DNA of 64,000 bases, taken from the NCBI GenBank assembly GCA_039654915.1, contig CM077594.1, forward strand, positions 10,630,001 through 10,694,000. The letters are read 5' to 3'. The stretch comes from Aquilaria yunnanensis (taxonomy: Eukaryota > Streptophyta > Magnoliopsida > Malvales > Thymelaeaceae). Below the pieces are notes generated by a model. That model did not search any database. It was not told the DNA's origin and saw nothing but the letters and a program-made list of their open reading frames with translations. Position 1 is the first letter of the stretch. Each line of letters opens with the position of its first letter. The position numbers and the translations under genes were made by a program. This document shows positions 11,898 through 24,733 of this stretch, piece after piece.

Positions 11898-14800
11898 TCA
11901 CCCTTTCAAGCTCTCTATGATCTTGGCTATGGCAGAGCGAGCTCCAAAGATGGACGAAATCACTCCCACCACAACAATTAATACACATGTTGCAACCTGA
12001 AAGGAGCAAGACAAATAAACAAACAAACAAACAAAGCTAAGAAGATCCTACAACAGAGTCATTAAGGCGTTACATCGTTGAACCGAATGTATTATGCATA
12101 CCTGAATGCGGGTAGCTTTTCTCTTGATAATGCTCAAGTAACAAAGACAGGGAAGAATCAAGGTCTGTTACAGAAATCAGAAGTTTTAAGCTGTTTTTTT
12201 TTGAAGTAATACTGACTGGAAATAACTGATGTTTATGATTAGGATCTCGTATGCTAATTTGACTAGCTTATAATGTACAAATGCTTACCACAAGCATTGT
12301 GAGCACTGACCCAATCAGTGACATTAGCAAACCTGCATGAGAGGGAGAGTTCATTAGCACAAATCAAGAATAATTAAGAGTCTTAAGACTTAGAATAAGT
12401 AAAAAGAAAAGAGGTCGAGATGACATGCATAAAGCTGAAGCTTGAGAATTACCAAAGAACGGGATGGCAAGGCCGACCAGCAAGGTGGAGATGACCAAAG
12501 CAGTCCTTATTAAGATCGCATAGATATGGGACTTGAGGTGGTTTGAAGGTATTAGCTCCTCCAGACTCATTGCCACCGGAGATATGGTCAATGCATACTT
12601 GGTGAACGGGTTTACTACCTGCAAAATTTGTGAAAGGTACAGTTCGTTGCCTCATTTGGGTTTTACATTTGATTACAGAATTAGATGAAACAGCCATGTG
12701 TATTTACAGTTGTCCACACTGCAATCTTTGAGGCAACAAGATCTGTTGGCATGTTTAGTGTAAACTGTGATTCTGTTGTTTCTCCGAACATTGTGTATCC
12801 CATCACAGCAACTCCAGCATACATCAGAGTACAGATCCCAAAACTGCAGAACCCGGAAAGAGAATGGAACAGTCAATACTTGGACTCGGAGATAGGTAAG
12901 ATGAAACCAAAGGGTTGCAACAGCCATATATTTTCTCATACCAAGTTATGAGGACTAAAGGGAATTGATTGCGTTTCGCCATTGAAGTGTAGATGTTGGG
13001 GAAGACGGCATGGCCTGAGTAGCAATAGCCATAGAGGCCAATAGCAACAGGAAGGGTTGGGAGGTTGAGCGCTGTCCCTTTGTTGTGCATATTAACTTTA
13101 TCCACTAAACCAACCCAAAACAGGCAGATGACCACCAAGGTTGATGCTATCACTCCCCCCGCTGAAAATTTTCAGCATAAATCTAATTGTTAGGTCACAG
13201 ATACTGTCTCCACTGACACACACATGTTGGTAATTATGTAACTAGATTATCCTTGCACCAAGATTCCATGACATCTAAGTATGATGAGAATTTTACCAGA
13301 GATATAACTAAGAACAGTGAGGTCCCGGAGCCAAACAGTTGGTAGAACAGCAAGAGTGGTCATAAGTGCAAACAAATGATGGGAGTCTAGCTCCAATCCA
13401 CCAATGTTGATATGAGCATTTGGAAATAGTGATGATAGGTTATCACCCTCCAGAATTATGTATTCAACACAGCAAGCCTGCATATATTGAAAAACTCAGA
13501 TTTTGAGAAGTAAAACATTGAACTTGGATGGTCAAACGATATACAAATTCATGTCACATATATTAAGAAAAGTTTGAAGACTTTAGAAAAGTTATTGAGG
13601 ACAACTTTTTTTCCCCCCAAAAAAAAAAAAGTCACAGATAGATGTGCTGAGTACTAAAACCCTAAAGTGAAGTTGAAAACAAATCATTTTGTAATGTTCT
13701 GTATATTACCAGATTATCATGAAGATATTAGAATTATTCCCTGACATGATTCCTTGTACATTCTATAAGCACGTTGCTAAATGAGTCATTCGTCGTTTTT
13801 TATATTATTGGTCCTCTAATGACAAAGACTAATTAATACAGGGATGGATGGGCCTAGACATAAACAAAACATAAGGGACCCATGAAAGACTAATTAATAC
13901 AGGGATGGACGGGCCTAGGTGACATAAACAAAACATAAGGGACCCATGAATCTAGATCGTCAACACAACAATGGAGTAATTATCAAACTCATGGACAAAC
14001 ACACTCAGTCAGGAAACCAAAGTCCAGCCTTTACTTACATATAATTCGACGTACAAAATTATCTGCGCACAGAAAAAAAAGAGACAACATGAGATGAGAT
14101 CCATTTGGTTCTCTTCTATTTAAATGGAGTGGAAAAAACAAATGCACATTGTGTATGTAATTGCATTAAAAAGCTCCCAACAAAAGAGATGCTGAGAATT
14201 CTCTATGTTGATCATTTACAACTTAGTTAACCGACGTATACGTGCCGGTAGTGGTGAGTAAAAGAAATTACTTACCGAGATGACAATTCTGCCTGAAGTT
14301 CCAAAAGCAGCTTGGCCAATATCAGGGTAAGTCTCAAGGCCGGGTTCGCTGTCGAGGCAGTAACGCAAGAGCATGCCGGTGTAATAAGAAAGCAAAGCAA
14401 ATGCCAGCAATATCAACAGGCCCAACCAGCCTCCTTCTTTTGCTGCATATGGGGTTGAAAGGATTCCAACTCCACACAGCACATTCATTCCTGCACATAC
14501 CTATGTATTACAGACCCTTCTACTATATGTCTGCAAGTAATCTTAAATTTTTACTTTTACCCGATGTAAAAACTTGTAGATTACTTTACTCAATCAGTTT
14601 GATAACTCAAGTCACTTGACCAAGAGTAACTATTAACAAGAAATGTCCCAACATTTCACTTGCTTTTGTATGTTCTGAAACTAGCCTACAATTGCTGACT
14701 TTTCCTTATCTCACATGTGACCATGTGCATCAGAACTATGCAATTTTTGTTCTTATCTCCCTCATGAGCTATGAATGACAAGTTGACAGCTACCACAAGA

Positions 14801-15891
14801 ATAATACCCACAGAACTCAACAGGAGGGTGATAAGCTTGCAAACAAAGAACAGGTTGTAATAAGAGAACTTAGATTTTAACTAACCATTGAGGACGGCTT
14901 GGCCAAAAGTGCTCTGGCGAGACATAGGAAGTTCATGAGAGATTGGCTTCTCATGATCCTTCCTAATTGAGGATCTTCTGAAGGAGGGAACAGGCGGGAG
15001 CAATCCATGAGAGCTACGACGGTGGTGCTCCTCTGCAAGCAGAGGCTTTGCAGCCCCTGATAAGGTTTCTGGGGTGTGTCTTCTTGTCAGGGAAGATGAA
15101 AGAAATGAACTGCCTAAACGTGATAGCGTCGGAGTTCCCAGAAATCCGATGCTAGGAGACGGTACACTACTGTACAGGTCAATGGACTGCCTGGAATGTG
15201 TTTGCAATAAGGAATGGTTAGAAAAAAACCAGTAAAGCATTCTCCATCACGTAAATTTGTTGTTGTGAAATAGAGCAAAACAGAGCAGCGCAACAGAAAT
15301 TGTATAGACCCTATCAAAGCCAACCGAAGACACTAGTTGGACCAAGTAGCCCCTAGTTGTTTTGTCCTTTTCACAACTCAAAAAAGGTTGCCCCTAGTTG
15401 TTTTTCCTTTTCACAACTCAAAAAGCATATCACTCATGTAGACGATAATCCCTACTAATTGAACTTAAGGTTCAGTTGCTCGATTCAAGAATTTCATTGT
15501 TCAGTAATCCAGCTGCTTGGATAATCTCCTTGTATGGCAACTCAAGGACATCGATAAAATCGAAACACAAAAACAAAAATCTCTGGCAAATTCCCTTCTC
15601 ATGTACATTTCATACGAGAAAGTCAAGAGAATAGAATTTTAACCAGATGTTGGTTGGATGTAAAATATTGAGGAGAGAAAAACAGAGGACTAACCGGTAA
15701 CTCTGAGGCCACTGTGTGTTGTAGGAGCTGACTTTACTCTGCTGCCGGTTATCAGCTGACGATGAGTCGGAGTCAGAATCGTGTTCATGTCCACCACCAT
15801 GCTCACCTTCATTTCTCTCATAAGCCTTCTCCTCATCCTCCTCCTCTTCACTTTCTATGTAGAAACTACGATCCGAGACAGAGTTCTTCAT
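11898..15891 (-). CDS. AVT1-type vacuolar amino-acid transporter (AAAP family)
   Basis: This is a membrane permease that probably moves amino acids across the tonoplast by proton exchange. The coding exons on the minus strand are 15891-15695, 15190-14886, 14490-14276, 14062-14039, 13477-13297, 13161-12942, 12843-12708, 12618-12453, 12332-12289, 12164-12102 and 11996-11898. They give 549 aa with all borders GT/AG and the frame kept throughout. The N-terminus ([19 protein letters not shown], then a Ser/Asp-rich stretch) is the cytosolic tail typical of the AVT1 clade. The Aa_trans domain starts near residue 168 ([15 protein letters not shown]) and runs to the last helix before IIESLKG. About eleven membrane segments are expected. 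Exon 4 encodes only eight residues. A leader intron (about 16647-15917) is likely. The family is certain; the exact paralogue is not. Confidence 0.95.
13824..13948. repeat. Tandem duplication (61 and 64 bp) in AVT1 intron 4
   Basis: Two near-identical copies (13824-13884 and 13885-13948) of a segment beginning AAAGACTAATTAATACAGGG lie between exons 4 and 5 of the AVT1-like gene. They differ by a few bases, including a short GTG insertion. Confidence 0.85.
15349..15428. repeat. Tandem duplication of about 40 bp in AVT1 intron 1
   Basis: A segment beginning GCCCCTAGTTGTTTT and ending in ACAACTCAAAAA is present twice in a row (15349-15389 and 15390-15428). It is intronic and shows no sign of function. 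Confidence 0.8.
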
Positions 15892-16740
15892 CCTATCCCA
15901 ACCTCTTATTTATCCGCTAAAAGAAAAAAACAAAAATTTCAGAACAACCCAAGAGCGTTCAGGTCCGGGAAAATCATCTGTATTTCAAGGAAGATCAATA
16001 CGCATTAGGGAATTGCAGAAGATTTTGAATCCTATCAATTACACAGTCAAACAGAAACTAAAGTTACAATTTTTTTTTGTCAAAGAAAAAGTCTTTAAGT
16101 CTACCTCAGATTGAAGTTGGAATCTTCGAATCTTTCTTCCAATAAATTCCCTGTATCTCGAGCAAAATAAGATGGAACTGTGACGTACCCTGATGCTGAA
16201 ACTGCAGGGAAAAAAAAAGGAGAAAAGCAAATGGGGAAGAAAAAGTGGTCATATTGTACAAATTTGGTAAAATTTCATGCAGCAATTATATTGCCATATA
16301 AAAGAAGCTCCATCACAAATTCTTGAATCCAAATATGGAAATCTAACAATTGAAACGTTAGAGGAATAGAAGAGGGCAGACTTTACTAGAGAAGAAAGCT
16401 AGAATTTTGCAATTTCTTTCCAGGAATTGAATTCTCTTGTCGATGGAATTGCAACATTCGCTTATTTGAGAAACGAAAATCTCTGTCGTCTTAGAAATCC
16501 AAACAAAACCCAACTAGAACCCAGAATCCAAACTCACCTAACGACACCAACAAGAACTTTTCATTCACGTCTTCAATGCAATGAAAAATGGGACCAGAAA
16601 GTTCCTTTTCCCCAGAATTCAGAGAGAAGGGGGAAAGAGAAACGAACCTGTAATCGACTAATGAACAAGAATTGAACAGAGAGACAGAGAAACTGCTAGA
16701 AACAAAGAGTAGATATGAGAGCTCCTCTTTATTTTTCTGT
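15892..16740 (-). promoter_or_regulatory. Probable 5' UTR, leader intron and proximal promoter of the AVT1-like gene
   Basis: On the minus strand a plausible leader exon ends at a CAG/GTTCGT donor (16648). A T-rich tract with a TTTTAG acceptor at 15917 rejoins it shortly before the ATG at 15891. This would be a 5' UTR intron of about 730 bp. No unambiguous TATA box was seen upstream. Confidence 0.5.
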
Positions 16741-16953
16741 CTTCTTGGTGGTTTGATTAACGGCGGACTCCGAGTCTGGGCTCTAATTATAGTATTAAAG
16801 AAAAGAGGCTACGTGGAAGTATAATCAGAATAGGCAAATAAAATATTTATATAATTTTTGTGTTAGTGATGGTATTTCATGATGACAAAAACTATAGCGC
16901 TTGCTGCAAAGTACAAAATAGAATGACTTAGGAATTTGATTCAGTGTTTAATT

Positions 16954-17185
16954 CTCCATCCGTCCGAAAATCTTTATTGCATTTAATTTTTTGTTTTATT
17001 TTAATTTTAATTTATTTATATTATTATTTTTTAAAAAAAATTAAAAATATATATTTAGGAATTACATATCTTAATTTTTCAGTCATATATAAATATTTTT
17101 TATTTATATATTAAAATATTAAAAATAAAAAATTTTAAATTAATTGTAAAAAGTAAATGGAACTAAAATTTTGGGAGAGAAAGAG
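16954..17185. mobile_element. Stowaway-type MITE copy 1
   Basis: The left end is CTCCATCCGTCCG. The right end, reverse complemented, is CTCTTTCTCTCCC, with TA directly after it. The 232-bp interior carries the words shared by the family here: TTTAATTTATTTATATTATTATTT, a central ATATTTAGGAATTA, and TATATTAAAATATTAAAAAT. The family fits Tc1/mariner-derived Stowaway MITEs. Confidence 0.75.
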
Positions 17186-19318
17186 TAACAACTTGCTACA
17201 TCGATTTTTTTACTGTGCTTGATTCGCTTTATAATAATTGTCATTCTCATTTGAGTGCTTTCTCTCTTTATAAAGCCCTAGTTGTAATTTTGGGCTCTTT
17301 CTTAATGTTTGGATGAACATGAATGGATGGATCGATAAATTCTTATTTTTATTCTTCTTTTATTTATTTATTTGTTTTCTGGCTGTAATCTATGAGAAAA
17401 ATAGACAGATCCACAATTAAGTTGTCATACTGTTAATCCAACTACTAAAATTATTTCTGCATATCAGGAAAGCCTTGGTCGAAATTAAAAAAAAAAAAGT
17501 GAGAAATGTTCTCAGAATTAAGGTTTACTGAGGATGTGAATTCAAACTTATAGTTTTGTTTTTTTAAAATAAATGTCATTTATCTCACTAATTATAGGTT
17601 ATATGTTGACGATAGAATTAAAACATTAATGTACGGAAGACGATTGGTTGAATTGTAGTCCTTACAATATGTCTAAAAAATACTGTATCAAGAAAAAAAC
17701 TTTCATAAATAATTTGAGCAATTCCAATATTCATAGTTATAGATTTGAGGAGATAGACAAAAAAAAAAAAAAAAAACAGAGAGACAAATGAACCAACAAA
17801 CAAGGTGAATATACCAACATACTGAATGGAACCAATGTACGGTTGGATTAACGCACAACAAATTCAAGTATAATACTTGAAGACGTATTAAAGAAACAAA
17901 ACACAAAAGTAACATGAAAACATAACACAAACCTTTGATCTATTAATTATTTGGATATTGCTCATCTTAGCTATATAAATTTCATGTCAACTTCTTCAGG
18001 CATAATCAAACCATTATCAATGAGATGTTGAATCACAATCTACTATCAAGTTAGTCATAATGCTCTATATATGCCTACCAACAAGCTGATCTTTAGAGGG
18101 AAATGAATCACCAAAATTGGAAAAGCAAACACGAATATGAAACATTGGCAATGATAGTTATCAAGGAGACATAGAATAATAAATCAACTAATCAGACTCA
18201 AACTGAAAGCCAAATCTGGCCAAATGCGCTTGCGGAGGAAAGAAGATTTCAGATGTTGAGAACGAGTGGAGGCAGAGTGATTATAAGTTTGTTTTAGTTC
18301 TATAGAGATAACCTAATTGTAGATAACCAAATGCTACAACGTACGCTTAAGGCTCTAAACCCAAAGATTTCCATGACGGCATCGTGGTCTCATGGACCAT
18401 TATTAATATAGCAGCTAAATAATTAATTTAACGTTCAGCAATTATCTATTAAGTAAAGGGTACTCCAGGGGAAAAAAAAATACAATTATATCGAGATACA
18501 CACACACACACACATCAGCAATAATCCAAAGATGTGATTCATGTGAGCAAAAATCATTATTATGTGCCAAATTAATTTGATCACTGCAACTGATCTCATC
18601 CGAACAATCGATTTTCTAAAATTGTAAATTAACATTTGGGTCTAACAATGATCACAAAAATACGTCATAATCTTGATTAAATTAAATGAGCAACTAAAAT
18701 AAATGCTGGATTTTTAAAACGTATTGTAAATAGCAACTACAAAAGAACCCAAGAAACCTAGATATAATTGTATTTAGAGACGGTGAGACGGTTCTAGTCA
18801 GTAGGGTTAATGGACCCCATTAAATTTTGATAAAACTGTGTAATTAGTCTTTTTATTTTCAAATGAAATGTTTATTTGGCCTATTAAATTTCAAACTTTA
18901 ACCCTTATTGTGCTCAAAGGATTGTACAATTATTTTGGAATAATCATTTCTAACAATTAATTGGTTTCATATTCTTTTCATGTCATTTTTAAGAAACGAA
19001 ACACTTTTAAGGATTGAACAATTATAAGAAGCACGTAGCTTAGGTTAATAGTTTATCCTAATAGTTAAATCTTATCACTGTAATTAAACTGAAAGAAATC
19101 AAAATTAAACCAAAAAAAAAAAAAACAAAGAAAGAAAGAAAAGAAAAGATATGTGTCAAAGGGAACTGTGTCGGATCCGATCGAGGCAAGTGAATTAAGT
19201 ACCGGGTTTTTGCGCGTTTGTGCACGGAATCGGCATTTCTGGTCAGAGCCTCGACTGACTCAACACATTCGCGCCTTTTATTCTCCGCTTCCCACCAAGA
19301 TCTCTAAATATTATAATA
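17186..19318. other. Intergenic, no gene recognised
   Basis: This is AT-rich sequence with a poly(A) run at about 17760 and a short (AC)n near 18500. A small stretch with higher GC (about 19160-19300) breaks the AT-rich background just before the next MITE, but no domain or splice chain could be supported there. Confidence 0.4.
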
Positions 19319-19551
19319 CTTCTGTCTTATATTTTTTATATTATTTAATTTTTTTACATAGTTTGATTTAAATTTATTTATATTAATATTTATTAGAAAA
19401 AAATTAAAAAAATATATATTTAGAAACTATATGCCTTAATTTATTATTCTTATATAAAAGTTCTTTATCTATATACTAAAACATTAAAAATAAAAAATCA
19501 TAGAATAATTGTTAAAAAATAAATGGTGTAAAGAATTTGGGACATAAGGAG
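19319..19551. mobile_element. Stowaway-type MITE copy 2
   Basis: The ends are CTTCTGTCTTATATT and, reverse complemented, CTCCTTATGTCCC. TA flanks both sides (19317-19318 and 19552-19553). The 233-bp interior aligns by eye with the copies at 16954 and 33521. Confidence 0.8.
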
Positions 19552-20589
19552 TAGTATATATCACAAAAAATAAAAATAAAAAAATCACATAAAGAAAAAT
19601 TAATTTAGAAACCATTTTTAAATTGTTATGAAAGATTTCCCAATCACCTATCATATCCAATAGAATAATAAATGACATCAAACAAATACACAAGCCTAAC
19701 ACAATTTGGCTCTTAACTAAAAAATCCATGGATCGGAGAAAATCATTAGACAAAATATGAAGATTGCAATAAAGATATGCTTTTAATGGCCACATTGACC
19801 TATGGATCCTTACACACTACTGATAACCTTATAACTCTACTCTCATGCAATTAAAAGATATGAGTTTGACTCTATATAATTGGAATATTTGTGAATCACA
19901 ACTCTGCCCTCATGTAATTAGAAGATATAAAAATCATAAAAAACTTTTTAATCTAACCCTATTCGGCCTCTGGACTCATCTTCCTGAATTATCACAAATT
20001 ACCTTTTCATATCAATTGGTTTTCCTCTCATACTAAAAAATATATTATAATATATCTTTTTATAGACTACACATAATAGGGTACAAACCCTAGTTACATT
20101 CAATTAGAAAATAAAGTCCCACACATTAATTAGCCCCCAACTTGCTCCCCAATAAAACTAATAAATCATGCGCACCAAGATTAATTGTCACATATATTCG
20201 GCCAAGATTCCAATAGCTTAAAGGAAATTGACTAATGCTTTGTTTGGAAATAATGTTTAAAATCAACATTAAGGTTAAAGTAAAGTATTAATTCTTATTA
20301 TAGCTCTTCAAAGCTTTTAACAGTAAAAATTATCATTAAATACCCTTTTTAAACTTTAACGCTAAATGTTGAAGTCGTTCCTAAAATGGTCGGATAGATA
20401 ATAGATCCGTAAGCATATACGTATCTTATGAAAGAAGCAAGACACATGTATTGCGTGGTTATTGTTAGGGTGTTGTAGATAAGATTGGATCGTACAATGC
20501 CTGTGAAAAATCGAGATTGAAGAGGCAATCATCCAAACTCAATAATGTCGTACTCGTACAGTTGTGTTCTGATAAGTCAATTTCTAATT
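19552..20589. other. Intergenic, nothing recognised
   Basis: This is AT-rich sequence with no sizeable open frame that resembles a protein. A fragment around 20237-20400 has weakly complementary ends (TTTGTTTGGAAATAATG and a TTCCTAAAATG-type end) and could be a small MITE, but I could not find a target-site duplication. Confidence 0.35.
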
Positions 20590-21023
20590 GGCCCACCGAC
20601 GCATCCAAACCAGTCTATCATAGAAGACTAATTATTCACTACTTTTTTATTATTAGGTACCCAATCATTCTCCATTTCAAAAACAATCACTACTTCAGTT
20701 TTATGGTTTTTTTGGCATATTTGACCTTTTAACTTAAATTTTGTGTCCTTCCTACTTACATAACTCTTAACTATATAACAAAAATGGTTCTAGCTAGTCA
20801 ATTTACGCTTGCGTCATGAACTTAATTTAATTGCACAATGAGAAAGATAAATTTGTAAATTTATCAGATGTAGAGAGGGAGCAAAACAATCGTATATTCA
20901 CTATCATATACTAGATCGCTTAAGAAAAATGAATTATGATAACATCTACCCATATGATTGCTGTCAGCATTGATAGAGAAAAGCTATAACATAAAAAATT
21001 AGTTATGCGAGTGATAAATTATA

Positions 21024-21241
21024 CTTCATCAATTCCATATTTTTACAGTATTTTAGCTTTTTATTTAAGTTTAACTTAAATTTATTTATATTAATATTTG
21101 CTAAGTATTTCTAAAAAAATTATATTTAGAAACTATATAACTTATAGTTTTAAAAATATTTTTTAAAAAATTTTAGTAAATATTAATATAAATACATTTA
21201 AGTAAAAAAACTAAAATGGTGTAAAGAATTTGAGGTAAAAG
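21024..21241. mobile_element. Stowaway-type MITE copy 3 (diverged)
   Basis: The left end is CTTCATCAATTCC after TA. The right end GAGGTAAAAG is followed by TA. The interior shares the family's ATTTATTTATATTAATATTT word and an ATATTTAGAAACTATAT centre. It is shorter than the other copies (218 bp). Confidence 0.6.
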
Positions 21242-21324
21242 TAGTATAAAAAAATAAAAAGAATATAAACACACACACACACACACTATTATAAAAAGAG
21301 CTTCCATAAACGTAATTTTTATTA

Positions 21325-21547
21325 TTTCATTTGTCTCAAGTTCTTTACAATATCACTATTTATAGTAATTACTCTATAATTTTTATCTTCAATATTTGGA
21401 TATATAAACACAAAAATTTTATATACAAATAATAAATGAAGACATATACTTTCTAAATATAATTTTTTAAAATAAATGTATAACATTGGATAGCATAAAT
21501 AAATTCAAATTAAAATTAAGTTAAAAAGTGAAATATGTCAAATGAAG
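21325..21547. mobile_element. Stowaway-type MITE copy 4 (inverted, diverged)
   Basis: The ends are TTTCATTTGTCTC and, reverse complemented, CTTCATTTGACAT, with TA next to each. The interior is the reverse orientation of the other copies: the AAATAAATTCAAATTAAAAT word lies near the right end. Its right end forms part of the inverted duplication arm. Confidence 0.55.
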
Positions 21548-21650
21548 TAGTAATTATATTTGAAATGGAGAGTGATAGGTACCTAATAATAAAAAAGTAG
21601 TGACAAATTGGTGAGTAATTTGTCCTCCATGATCGGGCTGTTTTTTTTGG

Positions 21651-22079
21651 TAGGCAAATATTATGATTAAAATGTATAATTAATTTCAACCTATCACATC
21701 GAGAATGCGGTACGATCGAAGGATGAAAGAGGAGTGGCAAGAGGATTTGATGAGAGAGTGTAATAAGGAAATTTTTGTTATTAAGGATATGCCTAAAAAT
21801 ATACACAAATAGCTAGCTTATCAGCTGAATTTGGAGGCTAATTAATAATATGTTCAAGTGGCCAAACAAATAAGCAATATTTTACTAAAGATCGAGCTGG
21901 GCTGCAAGGTAAGGCAGCTGGATCCTAAACTCAACTTGTGATTCAGATTCTCTTCTAACTCCAAGGCAAATGATCTTTGCATGACAGCTAAAAGGCCGAG
22001 CAAGTACAACATTCATGTCTTCTCAAAGCCAATAGAATTGGAGATGATGTTAATTGTAGCAAAAGTTGGGATAAATTAC
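21651..22079. other. Intergenic, nothing recognised
   Basis: This has ordinary base composition for the region, with no gene, RNA or repeat that I can support. Confidence 0.35.
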
Positions 22080-22268
22080 ACTACACTTTCCTTACTTCAT
22101 TTGACTAATTTAATTTAAATTTATTCATATTATTATTTATAAGAAAAAAATAAAAAAATATGTATCTAAAAATTATAGGTCTTGATTTATCATTTATATA
22201 TAAAATTTTTTCATTTATATGCTAAAATATTGAAAATAAAAAATTATAGATCAATTACTAAAAAGTGA
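22080..22268. mobile_element. Stowaway-type MITE copy 5 (truncated)
   Basis: Family words are present from ACTTTCCTTACTTCATTTG through TTTAAATTTATTCATATTATT to ATTACTAAAAAGTG. The right terminus is missing, so this is a partial copy. Limits are approximate. Confidence 0.55.
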
Positions 22269-23189
22269 TGAAATAATATTGATGTTGAGGTCTTTGATGG
22301 TTGTGATGAAATAATATTGGATATGTTAGAGAATCTTGATAAGGCCAAGGAACAAAAGAATGAATGAAAAAAATATGAGGTTTAAAGCCAAAAGAATTGA
22401 CATTAAAATGTGACTAAAAAGATTGAAATGAGGATTAAATACTAGATTTTATTTTTTTTCTACTTTCTTGGGGTCTTGAAGGGTTCAACTATTGGCGTTT
22501 AAACTTGGTTTTCTTCGTGTTGGTATAGTTTGTTGGTTTTATTCTGAGTTCGAGAGGCTTGGAAAGGGTCTTCAGGTTTTAATAGATATTTAAGAGTTTG
22601 GTGTACTTTTATATCTTTTAGGTGTTCTTGGGACATAATTTGTTTCATATTTTTTTTGGAACTAGGAGTTGTAATTTGTTTTTTTTTTTTTGTAATAATA
22701 TTTATATTCTCTATTAAAAGAATGCTTCTCCACTTGATCTACTATTCTCTATCACCCCATTAGATTTCTAACTCGAGAAAAAAAAAATTAATTATAATAA
22801 AAAAATTAAAACTACTAAAAAGATTTTCTCAAATTTCCTCATTGCTAATGCTTCATTCCGTTTGTTTTTTCTTTTGGAGATCCATTTCTCTCTGAAGATA
22901 AGTTTGTTAGTGGACATCGAGTATTGTGGCTCACTTTGCAAAGGATTGTGATTTGTTATCTTGTTGATGGTGGTTTGATTAAGCCAGAAGAAGAGAACAT
23001 GAAATTCGAGTAGCAATAAGCAATATCTAAAAAATGGATTGAAAATTTTTTATTTATTTTTATTTTTATTTTTGTGTTTTTATTTTCTCTAACACTCATT
23101 CAAGTGTTATACTATAGTTGGATTGTGGTATATTAGTCCAACTATGTATTGGTTCCAGTTAGTGTGTTGGGATTTCTAGTTACTTTGCT
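22269..23189. other. Intergenic, nothing recognised
   Basis: This AT-rich stretch is rich in T-runs. No open frame with recognisable similarity was found. Confidence 0.35.
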
Positions 23190-24733
23190 GGTTTGTTTGT
23201 TTTTGAAAGAAGAAAATAGGTATCATTGGTAAAGAAATTAGATACAAGGGACCAACACTTTGAGGAAGGCCATGCAAAACACATTGCACCCTACGAACGT
23301 AGCAAGCCCTATACAGAGACAACTACTATAACAAGCAGGAAACCTAAGCAAAATTACATGCCCACCCCCGGTCCTACCAGTAAACAACAAGCCTAGCAAC
23401 TAAGCATTAACACCAGACCTCAAGAGGCAAATATCTCTCTAGACCATGTTTAGCTAAAAGATTCGCCTCAAAATTATTTGATTTGAAGATATGCGTAACT
23501 ACCAAATCAAAGCTAGGTAGCAGAGCATTAATTTTCAAAAGAATACTAAGCAACTGCCAAGGTCTCCCTTCTTTATTACAAACCCATGAAACAAAATTTT
23601 TCAAATCACTTTCCAACCACAGCTCTAGAAAAAACTAGTCCGTGTCTATTCTTTATCAACAGAAGTGCTTCCCCGATATAGCCAGCAATTCAGCAACATT
23701 TGAGTCCAAAATTCCAACTGGTTTGGAGAACACACTAATTGTTGACGAGTTATGATCTCTTAAAATGCCCATTATTGCTCCTGGTCCTGGTTTTCCAAGC
23801 ACAATGCCAACCACATTAAACTTTAAATTAAATCCCCAATCAACGGGGGCACGGACTTGATGTTGCAACCTTCCGAAGAACATGACCAAACGCCTTGATT
23901 AAATTAATATTTAACAAGAAATCCCCAACGGAATAAGAACAAGTTGGCCAACATGCCTTACACTAGTATCCAACACGTAGCTTGATCAAATCCATCACTT
24001 GACCAGCCGATAAGCACTTTGCCTTAAAAACCCGACCATTTCTTGTCATCCAGATGGACCATACTGCAGCAAACATGACCATTAACCAAATTTCTTTGCA
24101 AGCCACAACATTAGCCATGTCACACCACCACAAATATAAAGTTGAAAACTTGGGTGTAGCAATCCACGAGATGTTCCAGTAGCCAGATAACAATTTCCAA
24201 ATGTCAAAGACAAACTTGTAATGCAAAAAGAAATGTTTTACTGTATCTAACTCAGACTCACAAATCGGACACAGCGCCCCTCCAAGAACACAATATTTCG
24301 TTTCAACAAGGCTTCCCTAATGGCAACTCTCCTAAGCAACACTTGCTAGCAAAGCAATTTTACTTTTCGTGGGCACCTTATATTTCTAGATTGAGTACAG
24401 AATGGGGTTATGATGATAAACTGAACTCTCCACCTTTCGAGAAAAAGGATTTCGCTGAAAATTTATCATTACTTTCGAAAATCCAAACCAGCCTATCATC
24501 AGCATCAGTTAGAGCTGTTTTTGAATTAAGAACCGCCAAAAATTGGTTTGTTTGTTTGTTTTTTGTTCACCTCTTCAAATGTGTAATTAGAATGAATACC
24601 GGGAATATCCAAATTATTAATGAAAATTTTCTTCCTAGTGCTGTATCTTTGGGACACATTACCATATCTACAATTGACCCAATTGTCCACTGTGTTTTTT
24701 TATTTCCGAAAGTAATATTAGATATTACATTAA
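23190..24733 (-). mobile_element. LINE retrotransposon 3' part (zf-RVT and RNase H region), decayed
   Basis: On the minus strand, broken frames run from about 24520 (DRLVWIFESNDKFSAKSFF) through a zinc-binding reverse-transcriptase tail (GGALCPICESELDTVKHFF near 24250) and FAAVWSIWMTRNGRVFKAK. They end in an RNase H domain at about 23870-23407 (VLGKPGPGAIMGILRDH, then SNVAELLAI and SNNFEANLLAKH). The first catalytic Asp of RNase H is replaced (FNVVGI where the sister copy at 32.2 kb has FNIDGS). Several stops and frameshifts are present. An A-rich 3' tail lies at about 23190-23210. The CACTA element begins exactly where the readable LINE sequence stops. Confidence 0.8.

Larger units (their letters stand above)
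20590..21650. repeat. Large inverted duplication containing Stowaway sequence
   Basis: The segment at about 20630-20735 reappears as its reverse complement at about 21527-21608. Both share TCACTACTTTTTTATTATTAGGTACC, then CTCCATTTCAAA, then a MITE end of the CATATTTGACC type. The arms are about 800 bp apart and diverged. The pattern suggests an inverted duplication followed by MITE insertion between the arms, or one composite foldback element. Confidence 0.6.
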
